Shown here: positions 22,935 to 35,324 of the stretch, piece by piece
How positions within the stretch are numbered: position 1 is the stretch's first letter
Layout of the letters: each line of letters begins with the position of its first letter
Assembly (NCBI RefSeq): GCF_963678975.1
Contig: NC_089272.1
Coordinates: 5,390,359-5,454,358, forward strand
Length of the DNA stretch: 64,000 nt
Origin: Dysidea avara
Lineage: Eukaryota > Porifera > Demospongiae > Dictyoceratida > Dysideidae
Reading direction: 5' to 3'
Notes under the pieces: model-generated
What the model was told of the DNA's origin: nothing
Databases searched by the model: none
Seen by the model: only the letters and a program-made list of their open reading frames with translations
Made by a program: the position numbers and the translations under genes

Positions 22935-23300
22935 TTTGCACAGTATATTTTATCAATGGCTTTTTGATTCTTTATATAAGGGTAGCATTAGCTCTTTTTC
23001 TTAGAAGTAGCACAATTACATCAACTTGTTTAAAATTTGTTAACACATACTGTACATAGTACAAATACAACATGTGTTGATACTGAATGAATGGTTGTTT
23101 TCTATTTGTTTATGTTGTTGCTGCCTGAATATGTGATCATGACATTTTGGATGAACAGGCTGTAAGTTTTATATGTACACATGTACAGTACATATAGTAT
23201 ACATACATGTTGTACTAGCATGTGTACAGTATTACTAACTAACATGTATGTTTACTTACACCACCAAGTGGGGTGATATTTACTAAAACAATAATATCGC
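22935..23300 (+). repeat. Dispersed repeat copy B, last segment
   Basis: This matches copy A from about 2943 to 3270 (core ATTTTATCAATGGCTTTTTG) and then diverges. Confidence 0.8.
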
Positions 23301-23509
23301 TTAACCCTACACAGAAGCGAATCATCCTATCCACATAATTATTTTGTAAGATATGTGTAATCTCCGGATGGCATATGTGGTATTAGTTTGGAAGACAATG
23401 CTTGAGGGTGTGTGTCTACAATTGTATTGTGTTGTACTTGTGTAATTATGAAATTGCATAAAGTCTTGTTGAGGTATACAAGCATATTGTGACAAACTCT
23501 TTTTTGAGA

Positions 23510-23715
23510 ATTACTGAAATTTCAGCTGGTTGAGCAATGTTATAGACATAATTGTAAGTGTAGCAATCATGTTCAATATCACTCATATTGCCTAACAGCA
23601 ACTTGCAATGAACTTGGCAGGCCCATGTAGTCTACAGCTTATGCGTAACTTTTGTATTTTCAAGAAACTTTGATAAATAATTTAACAATACAGTATATTG
23701 GTACCCCCTGTGTAC
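23510..23715 (+). repeat. Approx. 200-bp dispersed repeat, second copy
   Basis: It shares the TGCAATGAACTTGGCAGG core with 22630-22850 and 45545-45735. Confidence 0.7.
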
Positions 23716-24737
23716 GCTTAGATCACTTTTAATACCACAGTAGAATTGAGCCCTTTGATTACAGAGTATTTCATTATGTTCTATTAGTGTAACTAAATGG
23801 AGCTCTGTATGGAAAGTAATATGTGACCTGCTGAACGAAAACCCGACATATTTGCATAATTCTTTTTTACAGATAAATTCCATTGAAATACATTGGGTAA
23901 AAATGCATGCTACAAAAGTAACTTTACGCATGTTTTAATTTCTTCAGTAAACAGTGAAGAAAGATTCAAATTTAATAAAGCAATGGATTCGCTTCTTCGT
24001 GGAGAGCAGGACTATTTTTGTTTTGTTTCTGTACCGGGAAGCAAACATGAGTTATATGTGTTTGTTTACATTGTAGTAAAGCATGCCATTTTTATCCTTA
24101 AATGGCCTTCTTGCTGCATGGGTGTATTTAGACCAAAAACTATACTTTGATAAATGCTCCAGTTCATGGTGAATAGAATGACATAAGTCCCAACTTCGTA
24201 GCCCTTTGCACTCGAGACTTATGATCTATTAAATGAGCACCTGTAAATATTTTTCATATAGGCACTGAAAAATAGATTGTTTTGCTCTTTTTGTTGTCTA
24301 CCCCTATAACTCCAAAGCACTTACCAGAAAAGGCTGAAACTTTAACCGCCCACTGGTTTTTCCTTCTAGACAACAAAAAAAGTGATAAAATGAAGTTGGA
24401 GGAAAATGCAAACAAGTCAGGTTTCCCTCAGCGGGTCACATATACTTCCAACTACGTAATTCACTTGTCTGAACACTATTGAGGTTGCATTAGCACACAG
24501 GCATTCAGATAATGGAGGTATCACTGTATAGCATTGTGTAGAGTACAACAAGGATAATACTGCACTCCATCAATAAATGGACCGAACTTTAAACAAAGCT
24601 GTATGCAATAATCCAATTATTCTCTAATTGTACGTGAACTTACCATCATACACTCACTCCATCCATGGAAATTGATTAAAGGGTTTGTGTTTTACTCTAA
24701 ATTTTGTAAAGTATGTGAAAAAGCAGAAATTTTATTT
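23716..24737. other. Stretch without recognisable gene
   Basis: Frames of 60-99 codons occur on both strands. None shows a domain or splice-supported continuation. I see no terminal repeats. Confidence 0.4.
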
Positions 24738-24815
24738 CTTTCTTCCTGTCAATATACCCATTGTGTTGTACACTGGCTTTTTCGCCCACACAACACACTA
24801 CCGTGTAGGCCTGGT
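24738..24815. repeat. Solo fragment of the giant foldback terminus
   Basis: CTTCCTGTCAATATAC followed by a CACACTACCGTGT block resembles the right end of the 12-kb foldback (39073-39150). Another solo copy is at 45838-45915. Confidence 0.65.
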
Positions 24816-25021
24816 TCCAATTATGCCAGCATAATTTTGGAGCATACCGTATAGCTGGTAATTTTCGAAAGGTTTATATTTTCGGATATTTCGAAGAGGC
24901 CCTTCTCTTCGACAATAAATTCCCACGTTCGGTTGTTTTTCGAAAATAAATTCCCACAAGTGAAAGCAACCGTCCAACTTCGGCGATTTGTTCATGTATT
25001 CCTCGAGTTTTAACTCAGTAT

Positions 25022-25460
25022 TGCTGATGATAATGGGTAGACTGTATCATTACTGTACCAATAACCAGAAAACAGGTGTTCCAGAATGGGAATTAGTGCC
25101 GTCTGCTCTAGAATCTATATATGGTAGGATAGCTAGCTATGATCGAATGTGATCGTGCCAGTGAATTCACTCCACCCGAGACTCCCTCAGTCTTCTCTCC
25201 AGTCACAGACTGCTGTCTAAGGGAGCCTGTACTTGACTATAAGATGGGTAAACCATTTACTTGGTGGGCTGAACACCACAGTAGATATCCAGCTATAGCA
25301 CAGATAGCTAATCATTACCTAACTGCTACAGCAGCATCCGGAGAGGTTGTTTTCTTCAGCTGGAAACATCTATGATGAAAGGAGAAGCAGGATATCACTG
25401 GAACATGCAGAAAGCTTGTTATTCGTCAAAAGCAACTTTTCTTTGTTTGGTAAAAAGTAA
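25022..25460 (+). pseudogene. hAT-family transposase C-terminal fragment, frameshifted
   Basis: One frame reads KPFTWWAEHHSRYPAIAQIA and continues to NHYLTATAAS. After one extra base near 25340 the next frame continues ERLFSSAGNIYDERRSRIS to a stop near 25440. Together they match the hAT C-terminal dimerisation region (WW, YP, then SERxFSxAG). Upstream of about 25022 the catalytic region is not visible. It is thus a 5'-truncated, frameshifted relic. I found no flanking 8-bp duplication. Confidence 0.8.
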
Positions 25461-25550
25461 CTACAAGTTGAAAATTTCTGTTTCTGTGTACTTGTTCTGA
25501 CTAACTAACTGACTAACAAACTGATTCCTTCACCAAGCATAACTAGACAA

Positions 25551-25910
25551 TGGATAAGGCTATGGGCTTGACTTTTTCACTGTTCGACGTCGCTTTGTCC
25601 CGAGATGTGCCTTTTTGCCAAGCGTAGTACGTACAATGCACATATCATGGACTTACCTTTGTCCTCCTTTGTGTTCCAGTTGTTTTTGCTGACAACGCAA
25701 GGTGTCAATTTGCGATAGTGAGATATGGCTTCCCTCTGGCTTTGTCATGCTTTTTGCCCACATTTTCTGTAGTAACTGGATTCATTGTAGAGAAGTTTCT
25801 TGTACTGTTCTTCATTTGTAATGCTGTGTAACGAGCAGAACATAACTACAAATGAAGCATAATGGACACCTCACTTTTCAGTGTGTAATTGATTATTGGG
25901 GCGTGTGTTC
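25551..25910 (-). repeat. Dispersed repeat related to 53160-54630
   Basis: The reverse complement matches 54275-54610 in blocks, including CATAGCCTTAGCC, TCGAACAGTG, AAAGGAGGAC and TCCATTATGCTTC. A shorter match lies at 53160-53260. No coding function is evident. Confidence 0.65.
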
Positions 25911-26023
25911 AGACGCAAAATTACTTTATGGAATGCCTGGAACCATTCTTTCTTTTAAGCTTTTGTATATTTTACATCAACAAGCCACATATGTGCTGAG
26001 CTCTATAACCTCACCAAGTAAGT

Positions 26024-26147
26024 GTATGTAGTAGTTGTAACATGGGCACGAGTGATTTGCCTGAAATATATACACAAGCATGAGGGCGCAGCCCGAGTGC
26101 GAGTGTGTATATTTCAGGCAAATCACAAGTGCCCATGTTACAACTAA
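26024..26147. repeat. Palindrome of the AGTTGTAACATG family
   Basis: Arms of about 50 bp (AGTTGTAACATGGGCACGAG outwards, then TGATTTGCCTGAAATATA) face each other around a GC-rich loop. The RNA or single-strand form would fold into a long hairpin. The sister copy is 1911-2031, and a degraded one is 44703-44822. Confidence 0.85.
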
Positions 26148-26388
26148 TATATTCCACTTGGGTTAATCACCTGCAAGTGTACATGGAAACTGCAGGAATG
26201 CTTTGCGAGTGTATTTATATGGGACCATGTGACTTTTGATTGTGGGTAACGTCGTAAGAGCAACGACAAGGCACTGCTGAGAGGCCGAACGTAAGTGTAT
26301 CGTCACAAGCATGCAGATCGCTTCGATTGTGGGTACGCAATTAAACACAGGAAGCCCAAATACGAGCTGAACAGCTCATAATGAAGCT

Positions 26389-26690
26389 TAAGTGCACTAT
26401 AAAGTACTTACTATACTAGCCATGAATAAACTAAAGCAGTGAATATGTTTACAGCGCTATAATGGCCTAGCCAATTAAGCGCCACGCCCCAGTCACTACA
26501 TGTGTGTGACATCGCGCCAGGTGTCAAAACGGCAATGTAAAGACGCAATGTAAAGACGATTCAACTACACTAAAGTACTTACTTTACTAGCCATGAATAA
26601 ACTAAAGTAGTGAATACTGTTAAAACTAATGGCCAAATCAATTAAGCGCTACACCCAGTGTCTGTGGGACATCCCCACGTGACTATTGAA
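26389..26690 (+). repeat. Imperfect direct duplication, about 180 bp apart
   Basis: The block AAAGTACTTAC to AAACTAAAGCAGTGAATA and the following AATTAAGCGC recur at about 26398 and 26572 with drift. No gene is seen. Confidence 0.7.
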
Positions 26691-26904
26691 TGTAACATGT
26701 TTAATATAAACTAACCTGTGACCTTCTTCATTAAAACAATGAACTATCTTCTTCCCCAAGTCCATGATCTATGCCTTGGCTCACTTTACAGAAACTGAAA
26801 CCTACTATCGATCCTGTGAAGTGTCGCTATATTAAAGGAGAGGAGATCACACAGTTTCATCAAAGAAATCAAATGATTTCTGAGAATGCTTGGAATGCAT
26901 AAAT

Positions 26905-26980
26905 GAGAATAGGAGGTAGTATATACAAGTTATATCACTCCTAGGAGGGATATAACTTGTATATACTACCTCCTATTCTC
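26905..26980. repeat. Perfect 32-bp-arm hairpin
   Basis: The arms 26905-26936 and 26949-26980 are exact reverse complements (outer GAGAATAGGAGGTAGTATAT) with a 12-nt loop that is itself centred on CCTAGG. No terminal motif is shared with the other foldbacks. Confidence 0.9.
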
Positions 26981-29900
26981 GTTACTGCATTCCTGAGCAC
27001 TGCTAGCAGTGCTATTATACCACTTATACACCTTCTCTTCCCTTTGAAGTGAGGTGTGAAAGTGGTATCAAGACACACGGTAGTGTGTCGTGCGGCCCAA
27101 GAAGCCGGCGCGCCACACCGTTAGTATATTGACAGGAAGAACGAAAACGTCATTTTCACACCTTTGTATCTCGGTAATCACGTATCTGATTGGAACCAAA
27201 TTTGCTACACAGTTGCCCGCCAGCCAAGAGAGTCTTCATTCCAAATTTGAAGGAAATCGCTCCAGCCATTTCCGAGATACGAGCTGCCAACGTTTGGTTT
27301 ATTTTCTTCGTTTTTTTTTTCTTCTTCTTCGTCTTTTCGCACACTTGCAAAAATTGCTGTAACACGCAAATGCGTACTCCGATCGCCTTGAAATTTGGCA
27401 CACAGAAAGGGAGTCCAAAGGCGAATCCTAGCATCAAATTTGGTACAAATCCGATGAATGGTTCAGGTGTTATGACCGATTATTCGCGTAAAACAAGATC
27501 GATTTGTTGTCACGCCTACAGGGTAAACCGCTTCATGGAATGAGTTGAAAATTGCTATGTAGATGGAGTAACCATCGTAGGAGTGCCTTTTGGTGGTTTG
27601 AAAGAAATCGAGATAAAGACCACGGAGATATGACACAAAACCCAACCTGTGTCACAATTACGCGATCGATTTTTTATAAATATAAAAGTATTAGTTTTCA
27701 CGCCTACTAGGCAAACCGCTTAGAGCAATGAGCTGAAAATCGGTGTATAGCTGGAATAATCTTCATTGAAAGTCCTTGCAGTAGTACAGAAGAATCGGTT
27801 TACAAACCACTGAGTTATGATTCGAAAGCCAACTCCGTGTAGCAAATGCGAGATCGAGATACTCTAATTGAACAGTCACCCTAATAGAGCATTAGGCTAA
27901 TTTATTTATTCCATTTTAGAATTTTATTACATCACAAGTTATTCTGTAGGGAGTTCAGCTGCAAACAGTTAATCTTATAGACAGTTCAGCAAGAAGACAG
28001 TCACCATGTGGAGAGTTAAGCAAATATATCACTATAGAGATTCAGAACATTACAAGTCACACTGAAGAAAGTTCAGCTATAAACAAGTCATGCACTGTGT
28101 AGAGAATTCAGCTACAATTAAGTCACTCTCTAGAGAATTCAGTTACACAGAATTCAGCTACACACAAGTCACTGTGGAGAGAGTTCAGCTACAAACAAAT
28201 TACCCTTTAGAGTGATCAGCTACAAACAAAACACTTTGCAGGGTGTTCAACTGCAACAAATCAACCTTTAGAGCGATCAGCAATGAACAAATCAACACAA
28301 ATCTACCTGTAGAGAGATAAGCTAGAAACAAATCACCCTGAAGAGAGTTCAGCTACAAAAAATCACCCTGTAGAGACATCAGCTAGAAACTAGACACAAT
28401 GTAAGGAGTTCAGCTACAAGCAATCACCTTATAGAGAGTTCAGCTAAAACAAATCAACCTGCAGAGAGATCAGCTACAGACAAATCACCTTATAGAGAGT
28501 TTAGCTACAAACAGATTACATGTAGAGAGATCGGCTACAAACAAATCAACATGCAGAGAGATCAGCTACACACAAATCAACTTGTAGAGAGATCAGCTAA
28601 AACAAATCAACCTGCAGAGAGATCAGCTACAAACAAATCACCTTATAGATAGTTCAGCTACAAACAAATTACCTTGTAGAGAGATCGGCTACAAACAAAT
28701 CAACCTGCAGAGTGATCAGCTACACACAATTCAACTTGTAGAGAGATCAGCTACAAACAAATCACCCTGTAGAGAGATCAGCTAGAAACTACACACAATG
28801 TAAGGAGTTCAGCTACAAGCAAATCACCCTGTAGAGAGTTCAGCTACAAACAAACCAACCTGTAGAGCGATCAGCTAGAAACAAATTACCCTGAAGAGAG
28901 GTCAGCTACAAAAAATCACCCTGTAGAGATATCAGCTAGAAACAAATCACCCTGAAGAGAGGTCAGCTACAAAAAAATCACCTTGTAGAGAAATCAACTA
29001 CAAACAAAACACTTTGCAGAGAGTTCAGCTACAAACAAATCACCCTTTAGAGCGATCAGCAACAAACAAATCAACCTGTAGAGAGATAAGCTAGAAACAA
29101 ATCACTCTGTAGAGAGTTCAGCTAAAACAAATCCATCTGCAGAGAGATCAGCTACGTGCAAATCACCTTATAGATAGTTCAGCTACAAACAAATTACCTT
29201 GTAGAGAGATCGGCTACAAACAAATCACCCTGCAGAGAGAACAGCTACAAACTAGACACAAAGTATGGAGTTCAGCTACAAGCAAATCAACCTGTAGAGC
29301 AATCAGCTAGAAACAAATCACCCTGAAGAGAGGTCAGCTACAAAAAATCACCCTGTAGAGAGATCAGCTAGAAACAAATCACCCTGAAGAGAGGTCAGCT
29401 ACAAAAAAATCACCCTGTAGAGAGATCGGCTACAAACAAATCAACCTGCAGAGAGATCAGCTACAAACAAATCACCCTGTAGAGAGATCAGCTAGAAACT
29501 ACACACAATGTAAGGAGTTCAGCTACAAACAAATCACCCTGTAGAGAGATCAGCTACAAACTAGACACAAAGTAAAGAGTTCAGCTACAAGCAAGTTACC
29601 CTGTAGAGAGTTCATCTACAAGCAAATCAACCTACAGAGCAATCAGCTAGAAACAAATCACCCTGAAGAGAGGTCAGCTACAAAAAATCACCCTGTAGAG
29701 AGATCAGCTAGAAACAAATCACCCTGAAGAGAGGTCAGCTACAAAAAAATCACCCTGTAGAGAGATCAGCTAGAAACAAATCACCCTGAAGAGAGGTCAG
29801 CTGCAAACAAAACACTTTGCAGAGAATTCAGCTACAAACAAATCAGCTTGTAGAGAGATCAGTTACACACAACTCAACCTGTCGAGAGATAAGCTAGAAA

Positions 29901-30731
29901 CAAATCACCCTGTAGAGAGTTCAGCTACAAGCAAAACACCCTGTAGAGAGTTCAGCAACAAAGAAACCACCATATAGAGAGTTCAACTGCAAACAAATCA
30001 CCTTATAGAGAGTTCAGCTACAAACAAAATCACCCTGTAGAGAGATCAGTTAGAAACTAGACACAATGTAAGGAGTTCAGCTACAAGCAAAACACCCTTT
30101 AGTGAGTTCAGCTACAAACAAATCAACCTGCAGTGAGATCACCTACAAAAAAGCACCTTGTACAGAGTTCAGCTACAAACAAATTACCCTGTAGAGAGAT
30201 CAGCTGCGAATTAATCAACCTGCAGAGAGATTAGCTACACACAAATCAACTTGTAGAGAAATCAGCTACAAACAAATCACCCTGTAGAGAGATCAGCTAG
30301 AAACTACACACAATGTAAGGAGTTCAGCTACAAGTAAATCACCCTGTAGAGAGTTCAGCTAAAACAAATCAACCTGCAGAGAGATCAGCTACAAATAAAT
30401 CACTTTATAGACAGTTCAGCTACAAACAAATTACCTTGTAGAGAGATCGGCTGCAAATTAATCAACCTGCAAAGAGATCAGCTACACACAAATCAACTTG
30501 TAGAGAGATCAGCTACAAACAAATCACCCTGTAGAGAGATCAGCTAGAAATTAGATACAATGCAAGGAGTTCAGCTGCAAGCAAAATCACCCTTTAGTGA
30601 GTTCAGCTACAAACAAATCAACCTGCAGTGAGATCACCCACAAAAACGCACTTGTACAGAGTTCAGTTACAAACAAATTACCCTGTAGAGAGATCAGGTA
30701 GAAGAATTCACCTTGAAGAGAGTTCAGCAAC

Positions 30732-31177
30732 TAGGGACCCGCCGATTATGCTCATAATTTTACCTATTATGCTATGCTGCACTGCTCAAAAATTTACCTA
30801 TTATGCTTAAATTTATGCTCAATACTTACCCATTATGCTCAAATTATGCCCAATTATTTATGCCTCAGTTCTCATGCTCTGCTAATAATTTCCAATCTAT
30901 GGATAAATAATAAGTGGCTGAAGCACAAACTTACTTGTCAAAATGCATATCACAGAAAAGATCGATATACTCTAATAGAACAGTCAGCTATGTGATTGTT
31001 CTATTAGAGTTACTGACTGTTCTATTAGAGTATATCGATCTTTCTGTGATAGCTATTTTGATAAGCAAGAATTCATACTATTACACAAATATTCTACCTA
31101 TTATGCTAGCATTATGCTCAATGCTTTCAGACACCTATTATGCTCATAATTATGCCAGCATAATCGGCGGGTCCCTA
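30732..31177. mobile_element. hAT-type MITE inside the satellite array
   Basis: Perfect inverted termini TAGGGACCCGCCGATTATGC are flanked by the 8-bp duplication TCAGCAAC (30724-30731, 31178-31185), made from the satellite unit. It is 446 bp with repeated TATGCTCA motifs and a hairpin at 30954-31048. No transposase is encoded. Confidence 0.9.
30954..31048. repeat. Hairpin carrying ACTCTAATAGAACAGTCA
   Basis: The two arms are reverse complements around a short loop and contain the motif ACTCTAATAGAACAGTCA, which reappears in other unrelated elements of the window (near 27860, 38340, 43920 and 58550). Confidence 0.85.
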
Positions 31178-32440
31178 TCAGCAACAAAGAAACCACCATG
31201 TAGAGAGTTCAGCTGCAAATAAACCACCCAGTAGAAAGATCAGCTAGAAGAAGTTACCTTGTAGAGAGATCAGTTACAAAGAAACCATCATATAGAGAGT
31301 TCAGCTACAAAGAAATTACCCCGTAGAGAGTTCAGCTAGAAGAAGTCACCTTGTAAAGAGTTCAGCTACAAAGAAACCATCATGTACAGAGTTCAGCTAC
31401 AAAGAAACCACCTGTACAGAATTCAACTACAAACAAATCACCCTGTATAGAGATCAGCTAGAAGAAGTTACCTTGTAGATAGTTCAGCTACAACAATTCA
31501 CCCTGTAGAAAGATCAGCTAGAAGAAGTCACCTTGTAGAGTGTTCAGTTACAAAGAAACCATCATGTAGAGAGTTCAGCTGCAAACAAATCACTCTGTAG
31601 AGAATTCAGCTACAATGAAACCGCCATGTAGAGAGTTCAACCTCATACAAACCACCTTGCAGAGAATTCAACTACAACAAATCACCCTTTAGAGAAGAAG
31701 TTACCTTGTAGAGAGTTCAGCTACAAAGAAACCATCATGTAGGGAGTTCAGCTACAAAGAAACCACCATGTAGAGAGTTTAGCTGCAAACAAATCACCTG
31801 TAGAGAGTTCAGCTAGAAACAAATCACCCCGTAGAGAGATCAGCTGGACGAAGTCACCTTGTAGAGAGTTCAGCTACAAAGAAACCATCATGTAGAGAGT
31901 TCAGCTGCAAACAAATCACCCTGCAGAGAGTTCAGCTACAAAAAAATCACCCTGTAGAGAGTTCAGCTAGACGAAGTCACCTTATAGAGAGTTCAGCTAC
32001 AAAGAAACCATCATGTAGAGAGTTCGGCTACAAAGACACCACCATGTAGAGAGTTTAGCTGCAAACAATTCACCTGTAGAGAGTTCAGCTAGAAACAAAA
32101 TACCCTGTAGAGAGACCAGCTAGAAGAGGTTACCTTGTAGAGAGTTCAGCTACAAAGAAACCATCCTGTATATAGTTCAGCTACATTTCAAGTCACCCAG
32201 TAGAGGGATCAGCTGCAAAAAAATATCCTGTCGGGCATAATGGGCATGTAATAAATATATGTATATAATTTGTATAATTACTAATAAAATCAAAAATAAT
32301 TGAAGTACAAAATTCTTCTTTAAGTTCTTTTCTTCTTCCTGTAGTAAAGAAAAAAACACATGGGTTAAAAAGCCCCAAAGCCAGCCATAGGCCGGCTTTG
32401 CAGTATACAAATACAAAAAGAAGTGATATCTAATCAAAAA

Positions 32441-32735
32441 CAGCCAAGCTGTAAAAAAAGGTGCGGCCCCTAAAAGGCCATGGTGAAAAAAGATGTGAAA
32501 TCCAAGGTGGCGGCCAAGAAATGGCTGTGATGGTAGGTTAATGGTTACATTTTAATAACGACAATTCAGGTGAATTTTGTGCCGCTTGGTCTTGGCACCA
32601 AATTCACCTGAATTGTTGTTAATAAAATGTAACCATTAACCTACCATCACAGCCATTTCTTGGCCGCCACCTTGGATTTCACATCTTTTTTCACCATGGC
32701 CTTTTAGGGGCCGCACCGTTTTTTACAGTTGGCTG
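32441..32735. repeat. 300-bp palindrome, inner end of left arm
   Basis: CAGCCAAGCTGTAAAAAAAG and a GGTGCGGCCCC block open the left half. The right half is its reverse complement, with the centre near 32588. A near-identical copy lies at 34801-35099. A diverged cousin of the outer motif is in the foldback at 4675-5140. Confidence 0.9.
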
Positions 32736-32749
32736 TTTTTGATTAGATA

Positions 32750-34479
32750 TATACTTACGTATGTACGCAGCTAGCTGACTACAACAAAATATTCAGTTAT
32801 AAAGATAGATAAGTGCAAACAAAAGTTTATAAAATGTGTGTTGTCAGCAAAAATAGTGATTGCTGGAGGACGAGGCCAGTATACATCAGGGATTTCTGAG
32901 GGGATTTTAGTTTGAAGACACCTGTGCAGCTATTAAAACAAACACATAACACACACACATTAGTTTATACATAGTCTGAAAGTGTGGCTGGTTATAGTGT
33001 TGTTCCAGTTCTCAGTATTGGAACTAAAATAATTCCAGTTCCAGCCCTTCTTTATTCCAGTTCCAGTTCTAGAACTGGAACTGGAACAATAATTTTGCTT
33101 TCCTTAAAACTGAAACTAGAACTATAATTTTACTTTCCCAAAACTGGAACTAGAACTAGACCTATAAAGAAATTTTATCAAGCACTGGAACTAATACTGG
33201 AACTAGAATTGGTCATAACCATACAGCTTTTGCCAATAAGATTTTATGCTCTTACAAACCAGAATTTACCAGCTGACGAAAACACACAATGTAGTATATA
33301 ACTTCATAAAAGCTGTATGTATTTTTAATATTAGAAGAGAATGCCAAATGCAATGCTGGCTCAGTCACATTGTTATGTCTGGTTCAGTGTTTGATTAATT
33401 AGCTACAGGTCTTTTAGTACCACTTTATACTAGTGTTAGTGTTGTAGTTGTTTGTGTAATAATGCTGATAACTACAGTATTAGCTGCATACATGAAACAA
33501 TTAAACCTGGCAAGACTAGCATATATAACTTAATAGTGAGTGTCCATAATCTTACAGTATGATAGTACTGTATAATAGGAGTTGGTAAGGAATCATATGG
33601 TTCGTGGAATTTTGCACCTTAAAAAATGGTCTTGCAATAAGTTTTACCTGAAAAAACCACTTGGAATACATTATTACTGCTGCAATGATGCTGTGCCTTG
33701 GTTAAACGAAGCGAAAAATCGAATGTTTCAATGTACAATGAGTTTTAAAATTTTTGAAATTCACCTGGATTTCGTCTGCCTGCCTGCTGTAAGACCCGGT
33801 TGCGCTAGGTGTACAGCTCCAGAAATTTCAGATAGCTAAGGTAATGATGGCGGATTCACGAATCTGTTGTTCCGATTACATTCTGTCTACTGCACCATGC
33901 TGTTTGCTTTCATCATTCATTCGCTTCTTTGTTCTTCTCAAAGGATAATTAATAATTGTGGGGCTCTCAAACACATGATTTTAACGAAGTGTGAGTACTG
34001 TACGTGTGCATAAGTAGTACCTGAGGAGTTGTCTCTAGCATTCATTAATGCTGGGTAGTCATTCTATATAGTCTTAATTACCAATTTAACTTTTTTATGA
34101 GGTAGCTAGCTAATAATGTCCTTGAGGGGCGGATCCACCTCAGGATCCAGACTTCTAAAAGCAAGGGTTCCACTCTTAATGGTGGACAATCCAGCGATGC
34201 TTTACTGTAAAATCATCAATATTTAGGCCATTAGAAATGCAGCTGAAGCCTTTAACAGTTGCTGTAATAGCTTTAAAAGACAAGTCTATAATTATTTTTA
34301 GAGGTGCTTATTGCATATGAGGGTAAAAGATAGCTGCTTCAATTGATATTTATACTATGTGGAAAACAAAAAGAGTATAATATCACTATCTAGCTAGTTA
34401 GACAAAAAAAAAGTGAGCAAACTAGCTATTTAAAAAATGTTAAATTTTAAAAGGAAGTAGGGATTGGTATAATATACAT
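32750..34479. other. Spacer between the arms of the giant foldback
   Basis: It has degenerate GGAACTRGAACT-rich sequence at 33000-33210 and no recognised gene. An 85-codon frame at 33582-33839 has no recognisable domain. The stretch before 34472 is an inverted copy of the flank just outside the element (39145-39210), including an exact 24-bp match. Confidence 0.5.
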
Positions 34480-34778
34480 GCTACAAAAAGTAAGGAAACA
34501 AGCTCAAAAATGTTACAGCTGAAATGAGAAATGATCCAGCAGTAGAAAGTAAGGAAACAAGATTAGATGACTACTTGCTAAAATGAGACTCACTTTAATC
34601 CCTACTTTTGGCTAATTTGATGGTCTCATTTCAAGATGCTAGCTAGCCAAAAGTAGGCATTAAAGTGAGTCTCATTTTAGCAAGTAGTCGTCTAATCTTG
34701 TTTCCTTCCTTATTACTGTTGGATCATTTCTTATTTCAGCTGTAACATTTTTTAGCTTGTTTCCTTACTTTTTGTAGC
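34480..34778. mobile_element. 299-bp palindromic MITE
   Basis: GCTACAAAAAGTAAGGAAAC at the left faces its complement at the right, and the two arms pair along most of their length around a centre near 34630. The target duplication is not clear. Confidence 0.8.
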
Positions 34779-34800
34779 ATTTATATTATCTAATCAAAAA

Positions 34801-35099
34801 CAGCCAAGCTGTAAAAAAAGGTGCGGCCCCCATAAAGGCCATGGTGAAAAAAGATGTGAAATCCAAGGTGGCGGCCAAGAAATGGCTGTGATGGTAGGTT
34901 AATGGTTACATTTTAATAACAACAATTCAGGTGAATTTGGTGCCAAGACCAAGCGGCACAAAATTCACCTGAATTGCCGTTATTAAAATGTAACCATTAA
35001 CCTACCATCACAGCCATTTCTTGGCCGCCACCTTGGATTTCACATCTTTTTTCACCATGGCCTTTATGGGGGCCGCACCTTTTTTTACAGCTTGGCTGT
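34801..35099. repeat. 300-bp palindrome, inner end of right arm
   Basis: It is nearly identical to 32441-32735, with small differences at the centre and in the poly-A runs. Confidence 0.9.
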
Positions 35100-35324
35100 T
35101 TTTGATTAGATATCACTTCTTTTTGTATTTGTATACTGCAAAGCCAGCCTATGGCTGGCTTTGGGGCTTTTTTTAACCCATGTGTTTTTTTCTTTACCAC
35201 AGGAAGAAGAAAAGAACTTAAAGAAGAATTTTAGTACTTCAATTATTTTTGATTTTATTAGTAATTATACAAATTATATACATATATTTATTACATGCTC
35301 ATTATTCCCCACAGGATTTTTTTT

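Larger units (their letters stand above)
27941..32220 (+). repeat. 31-bp satellite array, left arm
   Basis: The consensus is close to GAGAGATCAGCTACAAACAA followed by ATCACCCTGTA, with GAGAGTTCAGCT variants. There are roughly 120 units once the 446-bp MITE at 30732-31177 is removed. Units vary in length by a few bases. There are no unique spacers, so this is not a CRISPR array. Confidence 0.95.

Noticed and set aside
27090-27543. Frames in the giant foldback terminus, mirrored at 38575-39124
   Set aside because: They run through poly-T and poly-A stretches, differ in frame between arms and resemble no protein.
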